Part shown: piece by piece, positions 11,570 to 23,380 of the stretch
Layout of the letters: every line of letters begins with the position of its first letter
How positions within the stretch are numbered: position 1 is the first letter of the stretch
NCBI GenBank assembly: GCA_013399305.1
Contig: VXAI01000015.1
Coordinates: 1,497,965-1,561,964 of the forward strand
Length of the DNA: 64,000 bases
Reading direction: 5' to 3'
From: Rostratula benghalensis
Taxonomy: Eukaryota > Chordata > Aves > Charadriiformes > Rostratulidae
Notes under the pieces: generated by a model
Seen by the model: only the letters and a program-made list of their open reading frames with translations
What the model was told of the DNA's origin: nothing
Database searches by the model: none
Translations under genes and position numbers: made by a program

Positions 11570-11840
11570 TGCCTAGTGCCTGGGTTCAGGTCTTAATCCC
11601 ACAAAAAGCTTTCTGTACTCTCTCTGGCAAGTTGCTAATCCTCCTGCATTAAGCGTGAGATTTTATCTGTGGCTGTCTCTTAGGCTGGTAGTTAGCTGGG
11701 GCAAAACTCTGCCACTCCATGTGCTGATGTCTCCATCCCTTCTGGACTCCAGCAGCAGAATGTGTGAATTAGGTCATTGGTGCTATTTTCCTTGTTTCTC
11801 AAAGAGGGAAATTGAGGCAGAGAGGCACTGTACAACTGGA
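11570..11840 (+). repeat. Possible MIR/CORE-SINE-like remnant, two pieces
   Basis: At 11570-11645 a GCCTGGGTTC-like box is followed by a degraded CTCTGGCAAGTTGCTAATCCTCCTG segment split by substitutions, resembling the tRNA-derived SINE phrase for 'gcaagttacttaacctc'. At 11783-11832 there is AAAGAGGGAAATTGAGGCAG followed by AGAGGCACTG, resembling the GGAAACTGAGGCACAGAG motif of old amniote SINEs. The orientation of the second piece relative to the first is uncertain. The match is from memory of the family and is weak. Confidence 0.3.
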
Positions 11841-11844
11841 GTAT

Positions 11845-14800
11845 TGGTGTTTAGGAAGGTTTGCATGTATGTGACCACTCTGGGCTCATGCCCTGTGAGC
11901 CTAAACTCAAGGGTTAACATTCTTTCAGAGAGTGCTTCTGAAAATATGGTTTATTCTAGACTTTGTTCTTTATCTAATGTCACTTAGGGCCATGCAAAAC
12001 CATGTCGTGTAGCAAGACTGTTTTGTTTCTTTAATACTTAGATCTGCATGAATGTATGAATATGGAGATAACATATACTAAAGCTTCATTGTCTGTTTTT
12101 AAAAGTTTAATGGTAACATTGTAGTCTTTAAACTTTCATTTATATGTCATTCCACAATGCTAATTACTTTTGCCAAAGAATTTTTCTTGCATTGTGTTAC
12201 AAAGGTTAGTGGGATAAGGCTAAACATGGTATCTGTGGTTCAAGAACTGAAAAATTAACGATTCCTTCTCTAGCCTGCTGTGTTTTATTTATAATTCATA
12301 CTTCATAAAACAGAAATGCACTTCTGAGCCAGCTATTGCCTCTCCATTTGCTATCTAGGTGGGTTTTTTTAATTCTTCCCTCGGTGGAAGTTGGGGGTTT
12401 GTGAATTTTGGTCCCTAGAATGCTCCTGAGGAAAGTGGTTGCTGGATTCATATTTTCTTCACCAGTCATTTCCTTCAGACTCTTCATCCTCTGTAGTATC
12501 TGGCCTCGGGACTTGCACTAAGCCCAAACTGCATAGCTGCTGTTGCAGGCCACTGCTATGACCCTCGACTTTTAGCGTACCCTGAGTGCGTGGTTTACCG
12601 TTTAGAAACACTTTGACAGCAGAAGGAAATGGAGAAATAGAGTGTCATAAGCAACTACACACAGCCACTCTCCACCTCAAGGAGAGGTGTGGGTCTGGAC
12701 TAAGCACTAACCCTGTTACACAGAACATCCCTCACTTCCTATGTACCTTCTGAGTGGTCTTTACAGTCTCTTACACTCCGGGTCTTCCTGAGCTGTCTGG
12801 CTCCCCGTTGTCTGGCTCTTAGGCTGGAATTTTTTTTGCTGTTCTTGGACTCTCTTGGCAGGTGACCTCCAGATCAGTCTGTTTAGGTGGATAAGGCTTT
12901 TTGCCCAACACAGGTCCATAGAGTCATCCACTGCTTGTCCACCCTCTTCTGAAATGCCAGAGTAGAGAAAAAGGATTCAGGGTTATGAGGTGCAATTCAA
13001 AATCTAGTCCCATCTGTTGAGCTGGGGTGGCTTTTGCGGGTCGGTGTAACAGATTTTCTCAATGGAAACTAAGTGTTCTCAGTGGGTCACTGTCTTACTG
13101 TGACTCACACACGTTTTGTATCATCTCCAAAGAGGCTGATCAGGATTTCTATCTTCTATCCCCACCAGAAGTTCTGTATTTTTAGTCTGAATTTACTTGA
13201 TCCAGAAAAGTAAGCAGAGTTGGGGCCTGGTCAACAGGGAGAGAGGTAACTAGCAATTTGTGAGTTATGTTGTCCACTTCTCAACAGAGGAGAGTCCAGT
13301 TTAGTGGAGCAATGCTTTGGATCCTGCTTTTTGGTGATGTGTATGCTTTATACTTTTGTTTACAGCTTTCAGAGTTGTGTTATTTATTTTTATTTCTTCA
13401 ACTGCTTTGGAAATGAGGAAAAGCTATTTTAATATCCACTTGGCATTAAAAAGTGTCTTCTCTTGGTTCTAGAAATACTTTTCTGTTAGGCTGCTTCTGC
13501 CATTATTGTGTATGTTGTGATACATCTCCAAAACAGCATACTATGCACGCATGATGGGTGGATGCCTGCATGTCTGATGAGGGATTGACTCCTCTGGGCA
13601 TGCAAGTTCTGCCAACTCTTCAGTTAGAAAACGTAAGGTTTTAATATACATTCTGTCTTGTAGTCCCAGCTTGGCCTCTTTTTTAGTAAGATTTTTCTTG
13701 GAGTAAGGAATGATGTTCTGTGTGGTGTTTTTTGTTTTGTTGTTTCTTTTTTTTAATCAAAAGGATTTTACACTTATTGAGATAGTTAATTAAATAGGTT
13801 GCATCTAATTCAGACTTCTCCCCTTAGTTTTCTTCTCACTACTTTGTACCATGCCTGCTTAAGTAATGAGGAAGCTGTACAAGAATTACACAGATGGGAT
13901 GAAGCCCAACTAAATCCAGAACCAGCTTCTGATCTCCTGACATGCCATTTAAAATCTCACTGCCAAGTGATTATTTCTAGGTATTCCAGTGACTGCATGC
14001 TTGGTTTAAATCCCCTTGTTACTTTAGCTGCTTCTAGCAATCCTGCCTGTCCTGGTCCATATCCTTCTGAGAGAGGACTGTCTGCTGCCCAAGGACAAGA
14101 CTTTGTTCCATAACTTAGAAGTGATGAGCTTCTCGACAGGAAAAAAAAATCAACTTTCTTCACCTTGCTCTTGGAAATGACGGAATCATTTTGGTTAAGG
14201 CCTTAAAGTGGAACAAATATTTTATTTGAAGTGGAGAGCTAGCAGAAAGACTGCAATCTAACTGACAAAGTGATGTATGATGGAAAATATCATGCAACAT
14301 TGCTATGTACCTGTGCACTTTCAGTGCCATCAAACAGATACCTGAACATACTCCCACTCAACTTTTCCAGTGGCTGTTAGTCTTCTGATGCTTCTCCTTC
14401 ACTCCTCAGTTTTCAAGCTGGACTTTCTAATTGTCAAGAAGAACTGACCCTACCCTCTGAAAGTGAGTTGTCTTAAATCTGTTTTTTTCCATAGTGTGAC
14501 AGCCTTAAAAAGGACTTGTTTGCTCTTTTGGGTTTTTGAGTTCAGAAAACAGTGATTCAAATTAAATTACCTCTTTTAGAAGACACTTCAGAGAAAGTTA
14601 CCAGTCTGCCCTCATTAAATTGGTAGGAGACAGCATGGAGAGACAGGAGAGTGTAAGATACTGCTCTTGTGAATTAATCTTTCAATAGGCAAGGATTTCT
14701 TTCCTTTCCATCTTAATGTCTAGACAGAGGCAGTGTATCTAAGGAAGAAGTTGTGGAGCGGTAAGGGATGTTCTGATTTCCCATGGCAGTAACACAGAAG

Positions 14801-16560
14801 GGATTTTATTTTTTTCCTCGAATAATGTAAAAACACTTGACTCTAACTTTCCTGACTTTACTTGTGATGTAAAGGTAGGCCTGCAGGGAGGCCTGGACTT
14901 ACTGCTGGGTTGTACTCTGTGCTGTGTAGTAGCCTTCTCTGGGTCCATCTTCAGAAGGCAGAAACCTGTAAAAAGTCAATAGATCTACACTGAATTTCCC
15001 AATTACTATTAGCATTCTACATGCAGATTAGCTTTATTTTTGTGCTTATTTAACTGTATCTTGGAAATAGCCTCCTAAAAATATAATCAGTTAATGAACA
15101 CAGGATGATTGCTGCACTAGGCACACTTAAAATGCAGTCTTGTATTCAAAATACAAAATTCTTTATTTGAAACCAAACAAACAAGAAAGGAAAAAAAAAT
15201 CACAACCCTTAAGGGGAAAGTACTGCATGTTCAGGTCTGTTGTCATGGCCTGTTTTATTTATAAATATAAAATATAAATAAAAAAACCACATTAAAACTA
15301 ATTGTGTTCTATAGCTATAGCTAGTCCAGTGTTCTTTGTCTTTCTCCTATGATGTGACAATAGTCCAAAAAGCATTCTTCCATGTGGAAGGTTTTACAAG
15401 GTTTTAGGTACATTACCTTATGAGTGTGTATCTGGAAATAAACTGCCAATCTCCATTTTTGGATGAGCCTTAAAGGAAGATTCAGGCACAATAAAACAGA
15501 CTTGTTTAGTGACAGTTCAGCATCACTTCACTTGCCATGTATGATCACCCTATCAACTGCATCCCGCTGCGATGACAGTTTGCTGGAAACTCTCCACAGA
15601 TTCATTGGAAGTTGGCTGGGCCCCAGCTCCACAAATTAGTGGTCAGAAGAGACTGTTTGTAGGGCACAAGTCTATCTAATTTGTAGTGTTGATTTTTTTA
15701 ATTAACACTTTAAAAAGTGTGTCAGCAGAGTGCCAAAAAGACAAGAAATGATCGGTTAAAACACTTTATTGCAGCATATGATGCTTTTCCATATATCATG
15801 GCAACATGGCACTTAGATATGGCAATATTTTTTTTCCTGTTATTTTTGTTCATTTTATGGTCAGCAGCAATTTAAAATTCCCTAAATAGTCTTCAAAACA
15901 AACTCTGGTGTTTTCCCTTTTTTCTTTTTTCTTCCTTCTCAAATTCATGTATCTTTTTCCCCAAATTCTTTTAGAGTCCAGTATATTAATGAACTTAAAG
16001 CCCAAAATTACATTTTTCCCCCTTTAAAAAAAAACTTCTTCTGTAAGACTACTTTCTGTGTTCTGTCTCATTAAAAAAGGTGATTGGCAACAGTTATGTA
16101 AGGAAGTACAATAGCCCATATTCTTCTGTATTCACAGGATTTACAGTCAAGAATAAAAAAATCTGGCTGACTGACTTTTGGTGAAATCATCTTTCTTCTT
16201 TTTATTGTTTTTAAGTATAACTTCTTTATTATTTTTTTTTTTTCAAGTTGCTGTTTCCTCAGTGCTTTTGTGAGATTTGTCACTACTCCAGCCGTTCAGC
16301 ATTGCATTGCAAGGGTAGTGAATGTTAGGTTGAAAGCTTCAAACATCAGAGCTAGTGATGAGAGCAGTTTTAAATACACCCTTGTTTATGTTTCACACTG
16401 TAACGTTTCCTATACAATTTCCAGTTTATGCCCTCAGATTTTGGAAATCTCCCATGCAGATGGGTAGTGCCAGGTGGTGGGGCCATCGGTATAAAGCTGG
16501 CTTGCTGTTTGTACTGCTTCCAACCCTGCCTGGCACAGGGTGGGTGAATTCCCATTACCC
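11845..16560. other. Intronic sequence without recognised genes
   Basis: Unique-looking AT-leaning sequence. It includes an AT-rich simple stretch near 15256-15290 built from TATAAA-like units, and a short 7-bp-arm hairpin at 15705-15720. Pyrimidine-rich runs occur around 15905-15960 and 16190-16250. No gene or repeat family was recognised. Confidence 0.55.
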
Positions 16561-16562
16561 TC

Positions 16563-17445
16563 CCCTCCTGGGCTGACCTTGGTTGGCTGCCAGATGCCCA
16601 CCCAGCCACTCTCCCTCTCCTCCCCCTTGACAGGATGGGGGAGAAAATAAGAACAAGCTCATGGGTTGACATGAAGACTGTGAGACCACTTGGTGATTAC
16701 CATCATGCACAGAACAGACTGAACTCAAGGCAAATTTATTTATGGGCAATTGAAATAGATTTGGATGGTGAGAAACAGACAAAACTATATACCTTTTGCC
16801 TGTGTCCCCCTTTCTTTGCAAGCTCAGCTTCATTCCTTTATTTCCAGCCCCTCTACCTCCTCCAGCCCCCCCTGAGCGGTGCAGAGGGGATGAGGACCAG
16901 GGATTTGTGGTCTTGTCCATAACGGGTCTTCTCTGTTACTCCTTCCTCCTCACACGTCTGCTCTGTGTGAGCTCCTCTCCACTTCAACTGGGCCCCAGTT
17001 CCTTTAGGAATTGCCCACCTACTCCAGCATGGGATCCTCCACAGGTTGCAGTGCGGATGGGTATCTGTTCCAGCATAGTCCTTTCCACGGACTGCAGTGT
17101 GAGTATCTATCCGCTGCATCATGGCTGCAGAGGAATCTCTGCTCTGGCAGCTGCAGCACCTCCTCCCTCTGCTCTGACCTGCGTGCTCACAGGGCTGTTT
17201 CTCACACTTTTTTTTGTTGTTGTTGTTGTTGTTTCTCACTCTGGGCAGGTTTTGCCCTTTCTTAGTTGTGTTTTCCTGGAGCCCCCCCCAAGCCCGGCTG
17301 CCGTGCCGGGCTGAGCCTGGTGCTGGCGCCACTGGAACCGGCCGGAACCGGTTCTCTCTCCTCACAGAGTCAGCCCCGGCGGCCCTGCTGCCAGCACCTG
17401 GGCATGTAAACTCAAACCTGCCCACCCGTCCCCCCAAAATAAACA
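16563..17445. mobile_element. Avian endogenous retrovirus LTR (degraded, probably solo)
   Basis: This block of roughly 880 bp is clearly GC-richer than its flanks. Its parts follow a common bird LTR family in order: a GACCTTGG..GGCTGCCAGATGCCCACCC start; a GACAGGATGGGGGAGAAAAT box (16630); repeated modules of the type 'ctccagcatggg ... ccac ... ggctgcagt' (17020-17110); a GAGGAATCTCTGCTCTGGCA module (17130); and a GGGCTGTTTCTCACAC box (17193). The right end is near the CA of AAATAAACA (17445). The left terminus has decayed (no clear TG) and I see no matching target-site duplication. No gag, pol or env follows on either side, so it is most likely a solo LTR. Transcriptional orientation was not settled; in similar elements I recall a TATA-like box reading on the minus strand. 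Confidence 0.65.
17208..17233. repeat. T-run plus (TTG)n microsatellite
   Basis: About eight T lead into six or so TTG units, within the LTR block just after the CTCACAC box. On the opposite strand it is CAA repeats. It probably expanded after insertion of the LTR. Confidence 0.85.
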
Positions 17446-20080
17446 TTTCTTTATAGATGTTCCACCAGTTCTATGTTGGTGTGAATCTTCATATGCAGGA
17501 AGAGGAGACAGGGACAAAGCAATGGTAATGACCACAAAAAACAGCCCTTTTGACCTTCATCATCCCCAGCTGCACCACAAGGTCAGTCAGACAAGTTGGG
17601 AGGAAAATGGATTTTCTTAATTTTTTCTGCATGTGAACTACTTGTTTTTTTGGTAGCTCTTAACAAATGCCGTGTTGTGGAAAATTATCTAATGTGAGAG
17701 TGCAGCGATGGCTCACTGATTTACGAAATTCCTCAGAATTTCCATTGTGATTCTGTGAGTCATGTTAATGTGGCTTTTTCAGATGTGACTCAAGTGTCTG
17801 CCATTTGCATGGCTTCCTCAATAGCTTCTCTGCCACAGTCTGGGGGTTGTTGGAGTCCAAGCTGGGAGTTTCATTTAAGCAAAAAATACTAACGTACATC
17901 AGTCCTCGTGTGTGTGTGAGCTGCTGGTGAAGGTGAGCTTGCTGGTGGAAAGGCTGCCACCGGCGGTAAACAGTCCCCCCCAGTTAAGGGCTGGCAGCAG
18001 GTATTTACTACTCAACCTCAAGAATCAACTGCATTAATTCTGGCTGTTTAAAAGCTTTGTCGGTCTTGCTCACCTCATCGAAAGCTTGATGTTTTCCTTT
18101 GTTTTTAATTCCTGTTGAATGCTAGCTTTTGGTTACAGGTCTGAGAGTTTTAGTGCAAAGTTTTCAGAGAATATTTGCCTCTCCTCTTGGGGCAACAAGA
18201 AGTTTAAAGATGTGGAGACTGCATATACTAGCATCCATGTAGTAGAGGAACAAAATGTGAAATATTTACCACATTTTTTCCAAGGATATGTTTGGTTAAC
18301 TTTGGCAGCTGTACCCTATTATTGGAGAGGAGAGTACAGAGGAAGGGGTCAAGGAAGAAGAATAATCTTGTGTCATTGTCAGTAAAAGTGACTAGGTCAA
18401 AAGTGCTGCAAAAAATTGAGTTTCCAGAGCAGAAATACTACAGCTTCAGCCTAGTTCACATTTTTTTCTTTTCCTAGCCTGAAGCACTCCATTATAATTG
18501 CCTTTGCTCATACTGCACCTGTCAAGAGATGACACTGTTATGCATTGAACTCACTAGGTGTGACAGCACTGTGTTTCACCCCGCTACAATGGAGGTGGCA
18601 TGTGTCCATCTTCTAATACTTGCCCTGGCCTGTTAGCTCCCCCTACCCCCCCAATCTAGGCATAATGCCAAACAGTAGCTTTTTAACTGTTTCCCCTTTA
18701 GTTAATCATCCTTGTAACATAGTTATAAATGATTTCTCTGTTCTTTGTACAGATATACCAGCTTGTCATCTTGGCACTGTTTTTGCCTGATGCCAAGAGG
18801 TCTGGTGGGGCTTCCTGGAGCTTCCTGGATCTGAATGCCCTGGGCAGGGTTAGGTATCAGTAGAGAAACTTGGCTGTAAAACCTATGGTACACAAGTAGG
18901 CATAGGCTGAACGTTGGCTGTGAACAGCTGATCCTTGCTTGAGGTGAGCTCACCGTGATAGCAAGAAAGACCAAGCGTTGGACTGAGAAATGAGTTGCCC
19001 ATCTTGTTCTGAGCACTTGTTCAGTCATAATTACTCTGCTGTTTTTCAGTGCCAAAGATTTACAGAGGTATGTAAATGTTACCTATTGCTCTCGAGACTC
19101 ACAGGGTGTACCTTCACTTACCAGTGTATTTTTGAACCTGACTAGTGCCCATAGTTAGATGCACCTTGTGTGCATAAATAATGCTGTATTCAGGAAGCCA
19201 GAGGAACTCTGTTACAGCATTCTGATTGTTTTGTAACTCTTTTGCTGTTTCTAGCCTAGCTTCCTAAAGAATTGAGACTTTATTACGTTCATTCATCTGT
19301 GCATTCTTTCTGTTCTGAACTCTTAAATATTTCCATTTAGAAACCCATTTCTATCAAGTTCAGTAAAGGCACTGAAACCTTTAAGTCGATGAAAGTAACC
19401 TGGTGCCTGAGCATGGGAAAGAAACCATGAATTACTACTGTGTTGAAGGAATAGCTTTCATCTGAACTCAACAGTTACATCTGGACAGATCTCCAAGTTT
19501 GCTGTCCTCATTAGAAAACTGCTCAGTTAGTTCTCAGTTACGATTTCCCATCTTTACCTTCTAGAGGAACATGAAGGAAAACTGGAAAAAGAGTTTCTTC
19601 AGATTTATAAGATAATACTCTGAAAGAGGATGTAGAGGAGACTTTCATATATATGTATACAGAGGCAATATACAAAGGAAAAAGTTGTAAATAGTGCAAG
19701 GAGCAATTGCTAGGGTGTGGTTGATGTTACACAAGGTTATAGGATGCATATCCATGGGAGGCATTTGTTCATCATGACACCTGTTGTTTCTTCTTAATAC
19801 ATGAGGACTTCTCACATCACCTCCATGTGTAATTACAAAAAACACATTGGGTGTAAACCCAATTGACTGTCTTTCCTGAGCCCCTTTAAAAATATAGGAG
19901 AACTGCTATTAATGCCTCTGTTTAATTTGGTACAGTATCCAGACTGCTGGAAATATGTTTATAGCACAGTCTAATGAGCTAAGGCTCCTCTCTAAGATTC
20001 CAGTGCCTTATGGCTGGGTAGAAAAAGCTGGTGCTCTCTAAATACGTATTTATATCAGATTCTGGCTTGCACTAACAGTT

Positions 20081-20112
20081 AATGCCATGACAAAATGCCA
20101 TGAGAAAATGCC
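20081..20112. repeat. 13-bp tandem repeat, about 2.5 copies
   Basis: The units are AATGCCATGACAA, AATGCCATGAGAA and a partial AATGCC, so the first two differ at a single base. It is a small local duplication. Confidence 0.85.
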
Positions 20113-22795
20113 TATTTAATGCCACCTGAACTAAGCTTGAGTATCGGTTGTTTCTCAGTATATGATACAGAGTGATCCCAGTTACTGTGACATTAATTTA
20201 CTTTTGTGGCAGTCAAATGTATCAACACCTGGTCTGTGTTGTGAACATCACCAATTAGATTAGGTCATCTGTGTTTAAACTTGATGACTTCACGGGAAAC
20301 CATTTTCATTTGCTGTGAATTACCTGTGAAGCATTAATTCCTGGTCAACGTTGAAATCTGGTTAATGTTTTAGATGCAAGAAATCCAAGTGTATGAAAAT
20401 AGTGCTATTTACATTGGACTGGAGTAATAACTGCTGGGAGTGCTTGGTGCAAATTTAAGTGAGGTACAAGCTGCTCTTCACCATGCTGACAGGCTTTCTA
20501 CCTATTCTAATGCTGTGGTTTTAATCTGTTATTCTTTACACTTCTCCTTTTCCAAAAGAAAGTGCATTTTGCCTTAGGCATAATGACTTAACTTTATTAA
20601 CTAGAGGACAGTGCTTTTTGATAGAAATATCTTCGCAGCAGGGACAAAAATATTGAAGCCTAAAATAAAATAGAAGTTTGTTTTGAAACACAAAACTTGT
20701 GCTAAATATTGAACAGGTAATCTTGATAGTGCAATGTTGGTGGTGTTTGCATCAAACTTTCTTCTTGAAGTCACAGTTGGTTCCCAGATGGTTTAAAAAC
20801 CTGATGTGTTCCGCCTACTCTCCCTGCATATATCCCATTGCCCCAGTTATTCATGGCTTGTGAGAGGTTGGTGCTTACTCTTTTCTCTCTAGGCTCAGAC
20901 CACTGGACTTGTGAACTCATTCTCCCTGAAATCAAATGATACTGAAAAGCTGGCATTTTCTTCCCTTGCTCTCCCAAATCTGAAAACATACTGCAGAAGC
21001 TTTATTGCAATGGATAGTTTGCTGGTGGTGCAGCTACTGTAGATAGAGTATGGAAAATTGTGCTTCAGTTCATGTTGGAAGGAACTGGATGGCAACGTTT
21101 TCCATTGTGCCTTTGAAGAGTGTTTATCTTATGTTCACTTTTAAATCTCATGCAGTCAAAAAGCTCGTATTAGTAATGAACTCCTAAGGCTGGCTGGAGG
21201 AGATAATTGATTTGGGGTATAGAATAACTTGTCTGTCAGTGTTTTGGCCAGACCTGCTTAATATGAGCAGTAGTTTAATCCTTCTGAATTTCAACAGAAT
21301 GTGGGCATTTTAAATGATTTACAGTTTTTTTGAGAACATTATTGTCATACCATGACAGCATTTTAATGAAGTACTTTCTTGAATTACAACTGGAACTAAT
21401 ATCTACTGGAGTAGTAGCTCTTTTAGTACGTAGGAGAATTGGTGCCAGGAATATATTGAATGTTTGAAGCCCAAATTGGATGTAGTGAGTCTATTTGGCT
21501 CATTCAATAACTTGCTAGCAAAGCATAAAAATCCTACTGGAGCAAACTCATCCTTTGATTTCGAAGAACATTCCTGTTCTTTATTAACAGGTTGAAGATT
21601 GTATAAGCAGTTTTGGTTTTGGGGGAGGGAATGTGTGCATGCTAGCTGTCTTTAATTGGCTGTCATCTGGTTGGGGCTTTACAGTGATTAACTGTATGGT
21701 GCAAAAGGCTTGTATTCCTTGCTGTACTCCTTACTTCCCTTTTTATATGCTGCAATGATTTACCAACAGCTTCTCCGAGGCCACATGGCTGGGCACCCTG
21801 CATCACCTGCTGAAAGGGAGGTAGTATTGCACAGAGATTACTCATGGGCACCTTAAGCTTAGTATACTATAAACACAAATTCCAGCTTCCTGAAGCAGCC
21901 AAACTTGACCCTTGTGTTCTAAGTTCCATTTCAGGCTTTTGGCCTTTTCTGAGCACCTGGCAGTGTACAAGGCTGTTGTCTCATTCTGGGATGCAGTGGA
22001 CTATCCCTGCTGTTAAGTGTTTTTTGTTTTTTGCTTAAGCAGGTGAGTCCCAAATGAGTCTTGGGAAAGTGACTGGGAACCACTGGGTATTTAATCTGTG
22101 CTCTTTTCATGAGCTGACAAGCAGTGCTGCTTCTACACCAGTTGGTTGTGCTGGCTTATAGGAGAAACCTGCACAGGAGGGAGGAGAAGCGAGAGGTAAG
22201 GCAGGTACTTTGGTCACTGTTCTGGGTCTTCTTTTGGCATTGGCAATTTTGGAAAGGTTCTCAGGGGGCTGACAGTGAGATTTTGCTCTCCAGGAATGAG
22301 AGACCTTCCCTTGAAGTCCTTGGGCAGCAGTCCTGTTGGATCCTCTTTTGTTTCTGGGGAGAAATATGATCCAGAGTGACCAGAGAGAGGTGGTCTATGT
22401 CAGAGGTCCAAAAGAGACTAATGAAAATTCAGGTCTTAAGGCTTAAACAATTTTTACATGTGCCAAACTACATAAAAAGCCTGTCCTGTATTAACTATTT
22501 TAAATCACATTAGAAAAATTAAGTGACTCTCATACATATGTTGCTGACTGGTTCTTTCTGTATACAAGCAATTTTATTGATTTAAGGGAATGCAAAGGAG
22601 TATTTGGAATTCTAGTGGAACTGATGTATTTCTTTGTGTCATCCTAAAAGAATTATTAAGTCTTGAATAACCAATAATGAAAAGGACTGAAGTTGTTATG
22701 ATACTTAATACAAAGAAGAGATCTAGTTACAATGCGGTGTGTTTGCATACCTGGTCTGTCACTGAACAGCAAATGTGTTCAGCACAAATTAATAC

Positions 22796-22817
22796 TTTTT
22801 TTTTTTTTTTTTTTTTT
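22796..22817. repeat. Poly-T run (22)
   Basis: An uninterrupted 22-T run. It could be the poly-A tail of an old minus-strand retroposition, but nothing recognisable lies to its right, and it may be simple slippage. Confidence 0.9.
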
Positions 22818-23353
22818 AATACTTGGCCCATTTTCCTGCATCTGTAGTACAATGAGAGAACATAAGTGATAAACTGGACTTCAGTGATTGCCAGTCTCAT
22901 TCCTCTGGCTGTGTGAACAGCTAATCTTAAGTTGTATGCTTGTATGGATGGAGACAGGATTTCTGTGTTGTAATTTGCAGCTTCTTCAATCACTAGTGTG
23001 TACTGCCTGTTTTTATAGTCTAGTTACAAAATTTGAAAACGCACAACCTCAAGAAATTATGTTCTTCGTGAAAAATGCCATTTACTTGTCTGGAAGTTTG
23101 TCTGTTCTTGTATCTGCTTTGTGGTGAAAGGGAGTAAGTACTTGGCCTTGATAAACTCTGGTGCCAAGTGTTCTTTTGAAAACAACAAACAAAAATTTTG
23201 TGGCTGGTAGTTATTTTCAGAAGGGCCTTGTTTGAAAAGCGAGTAGGACTTGAAATCAAATAATTGCTCTCTGTGGTTTTTCTTCTCCTGTGTATGCTGC
23301 CTTTCTTGCTCAGTGCTGCAGTGTTACTCTTAAGAGACAGGATGCTTTGGGTT

Positions 23354-23380
23354 AATCAATGAAAATGGTTTTCATTGATT
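23354..23380. repeat. Perfect hairpin, 12-bp arms and 3-nt loop
   Basis: The arms AATCAATGAAAA and TTTTCATTGATT are exact reverse complements around TGG. Twelve matching pairs with a 3-nt loop is rare by chance at a given position, but some are expected in 64 kb. It is too short for a microRNA precursor and has no terminator context. Confidence 0.85.

Noticed and set aside
16853..17446. 197-codon minus-strand frame, the longest in the window
   Set aside because: It lies wholly inside the LTR block; its asparagine/lysine run comes from the (TTG)n tract and it shows no retroviral protein motif.
22796..22817. Poly-A tail of a minus-strand processed pseudogene
   Set aside because: Minus-strand sequence 5' of the tract (plus positions to the right) has no recognisable gene and no flanking target duplication.
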